NCBI GenBank assembly: GCA_030844895.1
Contig: CM061227.1
Coordinates: 73,038,593-73,102,592, forward strand
DNA: 64,000 nt
Direction: 5' to 3'
Source of the DNA: Ambrosia x helenae
Lineage: Eukaryota; Streptophyta; Magnoliopsida; Asterales; Asteraceae
Below the pieces are notes generated by a model. It was not told where the DNA came from and made no database searches. It was given only the letters and a program-made list of their open reading frames with translations. The position numbers and the translations under genes are program-made. This document shows, piece after piece, positions 20,951 to 32,442 of the stretch. Numbering within the stretch: position 1 is the stretch's first letter; each line of letters begins with the position of its first letter.

Positions 20951-23900
20951 CTAATCTATATCTTGTACTTTCGGAATTACATTGGGGTCGGGCTTCGGGT
21001 TAACTAGTTCTTTGTGCGTATTAATTTGACCCTGGTATTCAGTTTCCCATCGCGCGCTAGCTTCATTTCTATTACAAGTCCAAGTTACATTTGGGGGAGG
21101 CGTTGGATATGATCCTTGAAGCGTTAAGTTGATGTAATGGTACCCGCTCACGAAGCAAACTACTACCTTTTGAATATGTTGTTGAGAAGCATCTGGGCCT
21201 AAAAATAGAGGGAAAACTGTATCATCACCACGAATGTCGAGTGTATGAAAAACAACACCCCACCTCTGTGCAACGAGAAATCCCGCCTTTGGCGTCGACA
21301 TCCACTTCGATTTTGGGGTTGGTCCCACCCCTTTAAATTTTATACTCTGGTAGAGACGATCATAATTGTAACACCCCAACCGATGGCGGAAACATCGGGA
21401 TGTCACGTATTGATGATTGTTCAGTAGCTCATGGTAAATAATAAGTTTCAATAAATGATTTAAATAAATTACATACAATTGTTCTAGAATTTGTACATCA
21501 AAATGGAAAATACTAGCTACGCATCTTCAAACATTAACTCTAATCTTCGAGCAAGCTATAACCTGAAACATGTTAAGTTTGAAAATATTTTGGGTCAACA
21601 AAAGTTGGTGAGAATTACATAGGTTTTGATAATTGAATAAAAACTTGTACAATTCGAGTGTCATGGCAAGTCTAGTCCATATGTGAAAACAAAACCATCG
21701 GGTAAATCGAGTGCATAATAAAACCTTGTGACTAGAATATTGTGGTCCATCCCATACGCTCATGGTTCACTCGATTATGTTATAAAATTGATAACAATCA
21801 CCCACGCTACCTATGTAGGAGGTACACGTATCCGGGTGGGATTGTCAGTCCAATAGATCTATCATTGTATACTGTCGGCTGATCAATGTTAATGATTATG
21901 CTAGAATAATGTGCTTACCCTAGTAATGTTTAAGACATAATGCAACATAGAATAACACATAGACACTTATGATTGAATTGTAAATTGAATGTTGTAACAT
22001 GTTTTACCCCAAAAATGTAAAATAGTAAAGAGGGGCTATGTAAACTCACCTGAAGTGCATCATGAAAGAATAGCAAACAATGTTTGAAGCTGGATTAATG
22101 GAATCTCTTGTGTCCTATTACAAGTAGAGGATACACTTAATTCTAATGCAAATAAGTTTGTTTCGTATCTTAGTTGTAAAGATAGTTGATCCAACTACCT
22201 AGACTTGTATTGTAAACAATACGTGTCTTAATGTGTATAACTTAACGAACCGATGGTAACTTGGTTTGGTTTATTGAAAATATGTGTGTATGTATAGTTA
22301 TAAAGAATATATACTTTAATATGATATACTCAGAATCACGACTCGAAACTAATTGTAAAAGTACTTAAGATAGTGAAAGTAATGTACATGTAACATGGCT
22401 CACGTTTTAGTTTGTTTCGAAGACCGATTATTACGTGAACATATTATGTTTACACGCTTACTAATAAATATGTTTTTATTTACGTACGCATTTCCATCAT
22501 GACGAAGTAAAGTTTGGATAGCGTCTATTCGTAAAACGTAGCTTCTTTGGTACAAAATTATAGTTATATTTTGTAAAATTTTGGCAGAGTCTCCTCTGTT
22601 TTTGTAAGAAACCAGACAACGCAAGTCGTCTATTTTATCTCAAAACATCAATTGTCCAAATTTTCATAACTCGCTACAAAGCTAATTTAACCTTTAAAGT
22701 TTGGATAATATATATTTCGAAAAATGATAAATTTTAGTATACACAGATATATCTTTACGTAAATATTCCAAAAATTCGTTAGTTCGCAATATGAATACTT
22801 ATGCGCATATATCAATATACTAAATCGCCCATTTTAAAAACACATAAGTTAACCAAAACTTAAGCTACACATTGTATTTAAATATGTAAACAAATACGCG
22901 TCCATATATAGTTTGACATTGATTTTTCCTCGCGATAAGAAGTACATTAAGAGTTAGCTGTTTTTAGTTCATTCAAATGATTAATAAGATAACTTTCAGT
23001 CACAAGTCGGTTTGGTTCGTTATAGGTTTAAAATTTTTATACCTATATATACACAAAAAAAATATATATATATAAATAAATAAACTAAGGTCGTGGCGCG
23101 CGTTATACCTTCCCGAGTCGCGTATTTGCCTCGTAACCCGTGTTGACAGATCTGACCGGTTTGACCACGTTTGACTACTGTTGACCGACCGATGTTGACT
23201 GCGTTTGCCCAAAGCTTGTTTTTGTTTGACTTCTGTTGACCTGAAAAGAAAACGAAACGTAGCAGCGACCAACACTGTCGGTCATCACCATTGTCACCAC
23301 AACAACCCATAACTAGTACACTGCTAAGCCGACATCACTGTTGCGGCACCATAACAAATCTGATCCGAGACCGACCATCAAATCCTGATATGAAACAAGT
23401 CCACATAGAGACCTGACCCTTATTACGGTACCTGACCTAGAACAAATACGAATGAAACGACCCCAGCACCCCCGTCACGTTACTCTCACGACGCCGCCAC
23501 CACCATCCATGGTGGTGGCCGGCCGTTCCTGATAGTGGAGGGGTTGTCGCTGTCTTTTATGATGGGAGGAGGTATGAGGAGGTAGGCGATGATGGTTACT
23601 AGAGGGGTGGTGGTGGTCTTCGGCGGCGGCAGCGGCGGCCGCTGTGTATTTAGTGAGAGAGAGTAGGGAGAGATGAGAGAGCAGGGAGGGATGTGCAGAG
23701 GAATGTGGTGAGCTTAATGGTGGTGGTTGGCGGCTTTCCTAATCCCCGGAGATGTTAACTGACCGAGAAAGGGGGCAGGATTTGCGAGGTTCTTTGGTGG
23801 TTGGGTAGGGTTCCCTTGTTGAACTGCTGCTGAGACACAGTCGCGCGCCACCATGGAAGGTAGGCTGCCGGTCCTTGAGAAAGAGAGGAGGAAGGGGTTG

Positions 23901-24188
23901 GAGCTTGAGGGGCTAGGCATGAGATGAAAGATGATAATAGGAGGAGATAAGGAGATGATGGGTTAAAGTGATGGTGGCTAGGGTTTTGTAGAAGAAGAAA
24001 GAGATGAGGAGTTAAGGTCTTTAAATAGGTGAGGTTAAGTGTGGGTAAGTTAGGTGGACACTGCGTAGACGAACCAGTATTGGCTCGTGTCTCGTTTACA
24101 AACTGGACTCGCTTAATCAATAGAATAATTATCTCATGTAATTTATGTATATAACTCGATTCAAAACGAGTATTTGGACTAAATATTT

Positions 24189-24229
<41 letters not shown>

Positions 24230-24745
24230 TCGCGTTTAAAATTTGATAAGAGTCAGTTTACTAGTATGTTATTACTTACAACGTGTTATTTAGCGAATTT
24301 AAATAATTAAATTTGTTAATAAATAAGGATGTATTTCTTGTTAACGAGATACTATTGTTAATTAATTAAAATCGTTTAATGATTCAAATATTAATATTAT
24401 AATATTAGGGAAAAGCTGGGCGTTACAATAATGTCGTTGGTTTTCCGGATCAAAGATTCACCTCCACAAGTCTTCCTGATGGCGTAACTCGAGTAGCATT
24501 TGGCCCTGAACAAACGAATACATATTTTGACCCAACCCTAATCCCTCAACTACCGCTCAAAATCCGCAATGAACATCTGGTTTCACATCTGTTTTTTGGA
24601 TATATATATATATATATATATATATATGGGTGAAACACATATGAAATTTGATGCCCAAATTCCCTTATTAACAGCTTTGCCTTTTTTGTCTGCGGCATCA
24701 ACGGGAAATAGAATTTGTCCTGTTGTGTGTCCTCCTGGGACGTTA
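20951..24745 (-). pseudogene. OTU-like cysteine protease domain of the M2 MULE gene, interrupted by a solo LTR
   Basis: The C-terminal half (20951-21366) contains GVGPTPKSKWMSTPKAGFLV and CFVSGYHYI with the His expected at the active site. The N-terminal half continues on the far side of the solo LTR (24433-24745). Without the LTR and one copy of its duplication the frame reads through IFDPENQRHYDRLYQS without a gap. Damage: the catalytic box is D-V-H-C instead of D-G-N-C, the Arg after it is TGA, a second TGA follows the LWR motif, and a (TA)13 run at 24601-24626 puts the segment upstream of the box in another frame. OTU proteins are deubiquitinating cysteine proteases; this copy cannot be functional. 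The intact-looking relative is in E3 (33408-34065). Confidence 0.75.
21367..24427 (-). mobile_element. Solo LTR (3061 bp), probably Tekay-like
   Basis: Starts TGTAACACC and ends GGCGTTACA, flanked by a perfect 5-bp duplication ATAAT (21362-21366 and 24428-24432). No primer binding site, polypurine tract or polyprotein lies inside, so it is the product of recombination between two LTRs. On the minus strand it begins TGTAACGCCC and ends GGGGTGTTACA, similar to the end of the Tekay LTR (GAGGGTGTGACA), which suggests minus orientation. A TA-repeat is at 24189-24226. The open frames inside (for example 23755-24120 minus) are not supported as genes. Confidence 0.85.
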
Positions 24746-24849
24746 ACGGTATGTTAGAGCTGTGACGGTGAAGCTCGTAAGGAGCGCATGGCTGGGACTG
24801 GGAAAGTTATACGAGCTCATCCTGTGATGGTATGAAAGAGCTATGCCGG

Positions 24850-27480
24850 GGATAGTCAAGCTCCTAGTCGGACCCACTTTCTTTATCTGGCATATGCAAC
24901 CTCTTTCTCGCAAATTCTTTTCTCTTGTGTTCTTGCTGCTTCTTGGTTGATGACCACGAGTTTTCTTTTGCACAACAGGCGTTTTATATAAGGAGTAGTT
25001 GCCTATGATGATTTGTGCAAATCTTTCCAGGTAGTTTAATTTGGCAAAAATTGGTTTTGTGTCAACCTTTTCCTTTATTTTGCCCACACGGCCTCTACAT
25101 TAAGATCTTCGGATCCAATCTTGCAGGTTTGAAGTCAAGCTTCCTTCAAAACACGTCTACCGAGAAGAAATGGATTTCCTGGCCTGAAAACGATAACATA
25201 CGTTATAGAGTTAAATCATGTAATAAATTATGTAGTAAAATCATATGGTCACTTGTATTAATTACCATCATCTTGTAACTGCTCGAGATGACAGGCACAT
25301 TCGCGCAAGGACGTTTCCAAACGTTGGATCTCAAGGTATATCAGCTCAAGAGCATGTTTGCTAACCTTCCGAAGTAACTTATCAAGCAATCGCTGCCCCT
25401 TGTGGTGTTTCATTGTTTTTCTAAGGCTATCTTCAAACATTTATAATGTCTCTATGTTGCTTATCAATCATGTGATCGATGAATTTTCACAATTGTCGAC
25501 AACGAGTTACGATTGCCTGGAAGTTAACTTTTTATTTTTGCATGCATGCCCTTAACTCTGTTGGTTGTGGTCTGGCAGAAGTTCAGCGTTTCGTTAGTCC
25601 ATGCAGACACAAATTTTTTATGGTACTGGTTCAACCAGGTATTCATCGTGTAGTCAAAAACTTCTGAAAAATATAACCATAACTTGTTAGGCATGTGTAT
25701 GTAAACAAGTACGTAGTAATTATGTAAAAGTACTCACGTTGACGACCAATCTTTTCCAGATATGACTGAAATTTTCCCAAATGATATTCGTATAGCGCTT
25801 CAGTCGAAGAGTCACACAACCTCCAAAACATTAGAAGAAATTCCTTCCATTCCTTATCCGTGAACTTCTTCTTGCTGTTTCTGTTGATATTCTGCGAATA
25901 TGAAACCGACAGAGATACTTGTATGCATTTGGAAAAATCTGATCACACGCGTTCATTCGCGCAAAGTCCATGTCGGTCACAATCACTCGCTGCTCCATAC
26001 AGCCTACCAGCATGGACTTATCCTCTCCAACAACCAAACATAGTTACCAGCCTTCTCAAAAGAATGAAACGCATGGACAACCGACAACGAGTGGTTTGTC
26101 GACGCCATATCCACAACCTGAACAAACGCCATATTGTACATCTTTATATTGTAGGTGGCGTCAATCGTTAGCACATGCGGGAATGCCACCACATAGTTAA
26201 TGAATGTTTGTGAACGAAGAAATTATCCGTGAGAACGTTCATGGTGTCATTTGCGCACGTGTAGTAAGTGAATTCTTTCTCCGACAGAAGGTTTTCGAGT
26301 TGCTGCATTGCACCTTCACCGACTCGCTTTCCAGCATTCATCATCTAAGCCGCATTGCGTATATCTTTCAGGGTAGTCTTTTTCTCTGGGTTCTTCGAAA
26401 TGAGCATTCTCCGGATGTTACGCTTGGGAATATCTTGCTCTACCATCTGCCCGACCAGTTGTCTGTCATCTACAGAAAGCCTTCTGGCATACACCCCTGT
26501 CAACTCAAACGGGCAACCAATTTTTTTGCTACCTATCTTCCTCACCGTAGCCACACTCTTATGCCCCCCCACCCCCGAATGCATTTTACTACAACCTTCA
26601 TGAAAATAAGTTTATTAGAAAATAATTTTTTATAACTTTTTTAAATAATAAATTATAAAATAAGTTTTTTAATTAAAAATTAACAATACTCTTAGCAAAG
26701 GAGAAATGTAATCCTAAAGGTGTCTGACATGAAGACCACTGGTGCACACGTAGGGAATTAACCTTCACCAAGAGTAAAATATGTTTTTCTAGTAAACTTT
26801 TTAATTAAAAAGTAACATGACTATTAGCAAAGGAGAAACGCAATCCTAAAGGTGTGTGACCCGAAGACCACTGGTGCACCCGTAGGGAATTAATCTTCAC
26901 CAAGAAAAAACACGTGTTTTAGTAATTGATTTATATGTTAAGTTTTTTCGTGACTTTTTAAATAATAATTTATAAAATATGTATTTATTAATATCTTAAA
27001 AACAATAGTGACCGAAACATGTACCTTCACGAAATGTTCTCCTCTTTTCTTCGATCTGTTTATAACGATGACGTAACCATTTTCCATTCCCGTATCTTGT
27101 ACCCAGTCGATCAACTCCTCGCGTGGGGAAAATGTTGTCCGGTCAGTCTCAAACCAAAATTTGATCGGGTTAGAGCCTTCCTCCTGATCTTCTACCTACT
27201 TCTTCTCGCCAGCGCTGTCTTCATGGTGCGTATAGTCTTGTTCTACAAATATGTCATCACCACCATAAGCGTAGTAAGGATAACCGTAGTTGGGTTGACG
27301 GGGAGAGTCTTCAAATTCATACGGGTCCTTCCAGGGTGTATTCAAGTCCAATTGCACCGTATCGTCACGGTAACCAATGCTAGACTGACCCTCCTCGACA
27401 TTACTAGACTGACCCTCCTCAACATTATCTGGTTTAGACTCGTTGTAAGAATCATTGAAAATGAAGTCGTAATACGACAT
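24850..27480 (-). pseudogene. MULE transposase with FAR1-type N-terminus (M2)
   Basis: ATG at 27480 opens an acidic leader (MSYYDFIFND...). TAG near 27199 interrupts it, then the frame continues into the FAR1-like region (PREELIDWVQDTGMENGYVI). Later segments are in separate frames, partly because of introns: HKSVATVRKIGSKKIGCPFE (26584-26345); the MULE core with the first catalytic Asp in TIDATYNIKM (26192-26004); the second Asp in VIVTDMDFARMNACD and a CRFHI zinc-like motif (26037-25831); WRLCDSSTEALYEYHLGKF (25831-25643), where the catalytic Glu is expected; and a coiled C-terminal helix (25440-25258). A basic KKTRGHQPRSSKNTREK linker (near 24980) leads to the OTU domain. It would bind element ends and cut DNA; here it is broken. 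Confidence 0.75.
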
Positions 27481-27624
27481 GTTATATGTCATGGATACAA
27501 TTTTTATGTATTGAGTAAGAATGTAAATTTGTAATCGGAAACGAAAGATATAATATCGAACGAATTGAAATCGAATGAATTTATATTGAAATCGAATGAA
27601 TTTATAGGAAAAATCTGATGGGGT

Positions 27625-27785
27625 ATAGCGCCTCGCTTTGACCAAAGCGACGCGCCTAGGGTAAATTTTCCAGAGAAACTCAGGCTTTACGTCCAATCTT
27701 ACTGTAAAAAGCCTCGATTTGGTCAAAGCGAGACGCTTTGCAGTACGATTGGACGTAAAGCCTGAGATTCCCTAGAAAATTTACT
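27625..27785. repeat. 34-bp palindromes in a larger cruciform, right end of M2
   Basis: Palindromes at 27625-27658 and 27706-27739 plus a half copy near 27790, core GCCTC / GAGGC with some decay. The second palindrome is flanked by arms of about 40 bp (27663-27703 and 27740-27783) that are near-perfect reverse complements (CAGGCTTTACGTCCAAT on one side, ATTGGACGTAAAGCCTG on the other). Confidence 0.8.
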
Positions 27786-27855
27786 CCAGGTGCCTCGCTT
27801 TGCGCTTTAGATGGGGGGTTAAATTAGAAGTAAGGGAATTTAATTAGGAAGGTCC

Positions 27856-27857
27856 AA

Positions 27858-27896
<39 letters not shown>

Positions 27897-27897
27897 A
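27856..27897. repeat. (AATA)n microsatellite at the right end of M2
   Basis: About ten AATA units directly after the terminal repeat. It could have expanded from the target duplication AATAAATA. Confidence 0.85.
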
Positions 27898-27914
27898 AGT
27901 AATTATCCTATATT

Positions 27915-28102
27915 CAGGGGCGAAGCTTGGTTCTCGAATCGGGAGGGGCCAGACTCAATTTTTTCTGATCGGTAGTGGCAAATCAGCGGGGGCCGGACTC
28001 AACTCGGACTCGATTTACCTACGAGAATCGCAAATTTATACCACTGCGCCAAAAAACAGGGGGGACAGGGCCACCGCTGGCCCTCAACATCCTTCGCCCC
28101 TG
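27915..28102. mobile_element. Small hAT-type element (188 bp)
   Basis: Terminal inverted repeats CAGGGGCGAAG and CTTCGCCCCTG, with flanks CCTATATT (27907-27914) and CCTATACA (28103-28110) that agree at 6 of 8 bases, as expected for an old hAT duplication. No coding capacity. Confidence 0.75.
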
Positions 28103-28112
28103 CCTATACATA

Positions 28113-29003
28113 TCTTATATATTGAAATATGAATGCTCATGAATAGTGCTTAGGGCACCTTAGTAATTTTGCTGTTCTAAGCTTCTTATACACGCTTTCA
28201 TGATAATAAAAATGGGTGCATAATTATAGTATCTAATAAAGAAGAGACACTTCTACAGTGTCTCTTCAATATGATTGGCTACACATTTTGCTGTCTCAAC
28301 CTGATTGGTTAATTTGGGCGGCATCCAATTTTGATTGGCCCATTTTGACGGCAGGCACATCACGATTTACTATTATGACTAAACTTTGCTCAATATTTAC
28401 CTTTTAGCCATTTTAGAATTTCAAATTTTACCACCCAATTTTTTTAAACTTGCATTACACTTTGGCAACTAACTTTCTTACTAACCTATGTATTTTATTT
28501 TTTCTCAATTTGATCACCAAACTTTGAACTTTTAGTATTTGAAACTTTGACCACCAAACTTTGAGCTTTTAGTATTTGAAACTTTGATCACCAAACCTTT
28601 AGCTTTTAGGATTTCAAACTTTGACCACCAAACTTTTAGCTTTTAGGCTTTCAAACTTTGACCACCCAAAGAATTTCAAACTTTGACCACAAAACTTTTA
28701 GCTTTTAGCCGCGAGTATTTTTTTTTAAGTCCACACGAGAGTAACAATAACCTAATATTATCTTTTATTTCCACAAAACCCTCCACGCAACAGGAGCTCC
28801 CACGGCAACACACGATCTTTAACGTCCACCAAACCCTCAACGCAACAAGAGCTCCCGTCACAAAGCGCGGGTAATAGAATTAATGTCCACCAAACCCTCA
28901 ACGCAACAGGAGTTGCCGCAACGAGGCGCGATCTTTACCGTGAACCAAACCCTCAATGCAACAGAAGTTCCCGCAGCAAAACGCGGGTAACTAAAACACT
29001 AGT
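28113..29003 (+). mobile_element. Non-autonomous Helitron
   Basis: The 3' end has the Helitron signature: a GC-rich hairpin (CCCGCAGCAAAACGCGGG, 28970-28987) a few bases before the terminus CTAGT (28999-29003), followed by T. The proposed 5' end is TCTTATATATTG after an A, consistent with insertion between A and T. The 5' end is less certain; 28233 is an alternative. The interior has a 37-bp tandem repeat and four related blocks (28780-28990) with CAAACCCTCAACGCAACAGG, each ending in a hairpin-like GC-rich piece. Confidence 0.6.
28506..28702. repeat. Five tandem copies of a 37-bp unit in the Helitron
   Basis: Units of the type TTTGACCACCAAACTTT plus GAGCTTTTAGTATTTGAAAC. The repeat lies in the body, well before the 3' hairpin. 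Confidence 0.75.
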
Positions 29004-30335
29004 TATACATAAACAAAAGAAAGAGTAACTTGGTATTTGATAAGTAGTGGGATAGGAGAGCCCACGTGGATGCACTATATCTAGAAAGATGAAACAAATA
29101 TAATATTACTAGGTGAAATCTCGTGTGAAAACACGGGAAGACTAAATCCAACTAAAGCTGGAAATCCATTCATTGGTGGTCGTGCTTCTGCCTTTGGTAA
29201 CCACTGATAAATGAAATAGCTGATTGGAAACCACTGATGAATGAAACAGCGGATGATTATCCACGGATGAAGCAAGCAACAAATGATGAAATAAACTTCT
29301 GATGACAGCAGTGGTTTGCACCCAACATATGTTGTCATCAGAAGTTTGTTTCAGAGCAGACCCATTGAACAAAGCAGACCCATTAGTAATAAAACGCTTG
29401 TTTTTTTGTATAACACTATGGTACTCGTTGGAAAGATAATAAAACGCTCGTTAATTTGGTGTATTTTTTTTAAAAAAAAATGTCATTTAAAAAAGTTATT
29501 AACATTTAAAAATCATGTGGGAAAGAGCATGTGCCATGCACATGAGAGAGAAAAAATAATTTAATAATATATGGAGTATGCATGACCCACTTAATTGACC
29601 CGTTAAAATGAGCGGGAAAAACTTAAAGGAAGCCCTCATATAATGTTATGTGTCCCTCATTAGCTTTCATTTATATATTATAGAAGATGTTTGGCTTTTG
29701 AAACTATTTAATCATCATCTTTTTTTTTTATAGTATTGCACATCATGCTTAATAAGTGTTTTATGCATTAAAAAGTTATATATCATGTATGTAGATTCTG
29801 TTCTAGTTTGTTTTTACTTTATTATTTATTTATTTTTTAACTTTTAGCCCTAATAGTTTTTACATTTTACATTAAGCCCCTACATTTTTTTTAATTTGAG
29901 CTTTATCCTATATACTTAATGAATTTTTAGTTTTACATTTCAATTCAACTTTTTCGAGTTGACATGCCACTTCGTGCGTACGTAGTACAACGTTTTTATC
30001 TATATTTTTCCGTCAAATGGTCACGCTGTCTTTTAAGTTTCGGTCTATTTTTTTTCGCATTATCACACCGCAACGGGCGTGCATGATTTTCCGCTTTTAC
30101 ATCTACATTTCACTGAGTTTTTTGTTATTTCGGTTGTTTATATCTTATTTTATTACTTTTTTCATTGTTATTAGTGCAACAATATGCACTGATATTATTT
30201 GGTATAATTTTATGCCCTCTGCAGTAACGTGAGAGCTTAATACTAGTTTCTTTTACGTATCAGACTTGATTGCCGGCTTCAAAAATCACAATTTCACTTT
30301 ATTTTTTTTATTTATTTTTACCTATTTTATGTTGT
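29004..30335. other. Intergenic DNA upstream of the ankyrin gene
   Basis: No gene recognised. One striking item is a perfect 15-bp inverted pair, AAACTTCTGATGACA (29293-29307) and its complement (29333-29347). It uses the same ACTTCTGATGA word that is iterated in SIRE element A. Open frames here (29081-29372, 30017-30232) are low-complexity and unsupported. Confidence 0.5.
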
Positions 30336-30336
30336 G

Positions 30337-30345
30337 TATTTAAAT
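30337..30345 (+). promoter_or_regulatory. Possible TATA box of the ankyrin gene
   Basis: TATTTAAAT lies about 240 bp before the ATG at 30588. A 5'-UTR intron is plausible between the CAG at 30497 and the acceptor ATGTGTAG at 30564. Confidence 0.3.
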
Positions 30346-30810
30346 ATTTAGAGGGTGAAACTCTGAAAAACTCAGCTCAATAACTGAGGTGGTTTTTGGG
30401 AAGGACGCATTGGAGATCGCCTTATCATTGAGAAACAAAGATCTGTTTCTTGGTGATTTGAAGATCTTCAACTTAGAGAACTAGTTCAACAATTTCAGGT
30501 ATTTTCCGATGTCCCCATGCCCTATAGTCTGATGGGTTTTATTTATTAATCTTATGAATGTGTAGGGAAATATCAGCTAGCTGGGAGATGGACACACAAA
30601 CTACAATTCCCGTGCAACAAACACAACCGTCAACATACAATCATCCTTGTGGAGATCTACTCGAAAGTAAGTCTAATCGAATCATACAAGGTTTTTTTTT
30701 TTTTTTTTTGGCTGTGGGTTTCAGTACTCTATCTCGTGGTATAGAGGAAAGGTTTGCAAATAGGGGGATATTATTTACACAAGAAGGAAAAGTTAATTTT
30801 CACAGCCCTC

Positions 30811-31141
30811 TACGGCCCGTATAGGGCTCTACGGGCCGTAGAGGGTGTCAGTGTAATAAATGCTCAACCCTCTACGTCCCGTAAAGCCCTACACGGCCCG
30901 TAGAGGGGAGTTTGGTGGGGTTCATTTAAACCCTATACGGGCCGTAGAGACCTCTACGGCCCGTAGGCAGTACGAGGTACGAGGTGATTGAATGAAGTGT
31001 CTGACATTCAGTGTGTCAGTCTGAAAAGTCTCTGAAAAAGCTAAACCTATACGGGCCGTAGAGGGCTATACGGCCCGTAGGAAACCTGGTTGTTGGGAGC
31101 ATTAAACCCTATACGGCCCGTATAGGCCTCTACGGGCCGTA
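30811..31141. repeat. Paired palindromes, left end of E3 (5 pairs)
   Basis: Each pair is two 11-bp odd palindromes (TACGGGCCGTA and its complement TACGGCCCGTA) separated by exactly 8 bp. Pairs: 30811-30840, 30873-30902, 30936-30965, 31050-31079, 31112-31141. With two flanking bases each side the unit is 34 bp: arm TCTAC, core GGGCC, arm GTAGA, centre GGCC, mirror image. Confidence 0.92.
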
Positions 31142-31561
31142 GAGGGTCCAGATATATTCTTCTTCCTTGTCTTCTTTCTTCAGTTAACGAAAGAAAATTT
31201 AAAAACGCGGTGCACAAAAATCCGATCGATTCCAAGCTACCACGATGTCTTCGGGTCACTACAGTAATGGTTCGGATGAATGGGAGTATTCGTTTAGCCT
31301 ATCTCACGTCTCGGAAAGCCTTTTCGGAGCCGTGGTGGAACGTGGTGAGGAGGAGGTTAGCTCCGTTGTTCGCTATGGTGACGGGAATGCACTACCCGAT
31401 TTGAACCTGCTGCCCGATTTGAACGAGGAGTACGTAGAAGAACCGTAGGTCATTTTACTTGCCTCCGCCAAGTCATCCACAGTACGAGGGAGGTGATAAC
31501 GGTGGCGAGGAACCTGTCCCGGATGTTTCGTACGAAACGAATCAGGTGTGTTTATGAATTT

Positions 31562-31890
31562 GCACTTGTTTATAATTTAGACCCGTGTATATTTAGACTC
31601 GTATATTTAGGGTTTGTGAGATATTTAGACCCGTGTACATATTTAGACTCGTATATTTAGTCCCGTACCTAAATTTGTTTTAGGGTTTGTGAGATTTGAA
31701 CTCGTATATATTAGTTGTTATTTGAACTCGTAGGGTTTGTGAGATTTTGAACTCGTAGGGTTTGTGAGATTTTGAACTCGTATATATTAGTTGTTATTTG
31801 AACTCGTAGGGTTTGTGAGATTTTGAACTCGTAGGGTTTGTGAGATTTGAACTCGTATATATTAGTTGCTATTTGAAGTCGTATATAAAT
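31562..31890. repeat. Tandem AT-rich repeats in intron 1 of the E3 transposase gene
   Basis: Repeats of GGGTTTGTGAGATTT and GAACTCGTATATATTAG in varying order, with a sub-period of about 23-27 bp. Confidence 0.75.
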
Positions 31891-32397
31891 TTTGCAGGTA
31901 TTCAGGTCTCTTAAAGACCTCGCAGAGTGGGTTTATCAAAGAGCAAAAGAAAATGGTTACATTACCGTATTCGGACGTACTGTTTCTGATGGCAGGGGGC
32001 CGAATAGGAGGGTAACATCGGCATGGATACGATGTGACCGTAGTGGCGTACATCATAGTGTAGCCACGGTTCGAAAGACGGGCAGTAAAAAATGTAATTG
32101 CCCGTTTCAACTAATAGGGAGATACCACTCGGCCACGATGGTTATATTTTGGAGGTCCAAAACCAAACACATAATCACAAACCTTTCCAACACATCGAGG
32201 GTCACGCGTATGCTAGGAGGCTGGGTCCGGCCGAGTTAAAATTGGTGGATACACTTTATTTTCAAAATGTTACACCAGTAGACATACATTCGGCCGTTAG
32301 AAAACAAAACCCGGATAGTCACTGCATCTTAAGAGACATACATAACACAATAACTAAGGTTAAGCATTTGTTATATGGGGGCAGGACTCAAATGCAG

Positions 32398-32442
<45 letters not shown>

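Larger units (their letters stand above)
5905..27855 (-). mobile_element. Large MULE (M2) carrying transposase-OTU, ORF2 remnant and SAWADEE-like ORF; split by nested insertions
   Basis: Both ends share a diverged terminal repeat: GGTCGGTTTATTCCC then ACTTCTATTTTAAC on the left, and GGACCTTCC, TTCCCTT, ACTTCTAATTTAAC on the right read inward. AATAAATA flanks both ends, but the right flank is an AATA microsatellite, so the duplication is weak evidence. Read on the minus strand the order is palindromes, transposase-OTU gene, palindromes, ORF2 remnant, small ORF, palindrome, end. This is the same gene order as E3. Removing the Tekay element (7292-18553) and the solo LTR (21367-24427) leaves about 7.6 kb, close to E3. 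Confidence 0.65.

Noticed and set aside
23755..24120. 121-codon minus-strand frame
   Set aside because: Lies inside the solo LTR with low-complexity Ser/Pro composition; no family resemblance.
24433..24600. Plus-strand frame reading NVVGFPDQRFTSTSLPDG as a captured gene
   Set aside because: The opposite strand continues the OTU domain across the solo LTR in frame, which explains the sequence better.
27019..27534. 171-codon plus-strand frame
   Set aside because: Opposite strand of the M2 transposase N-terminus.
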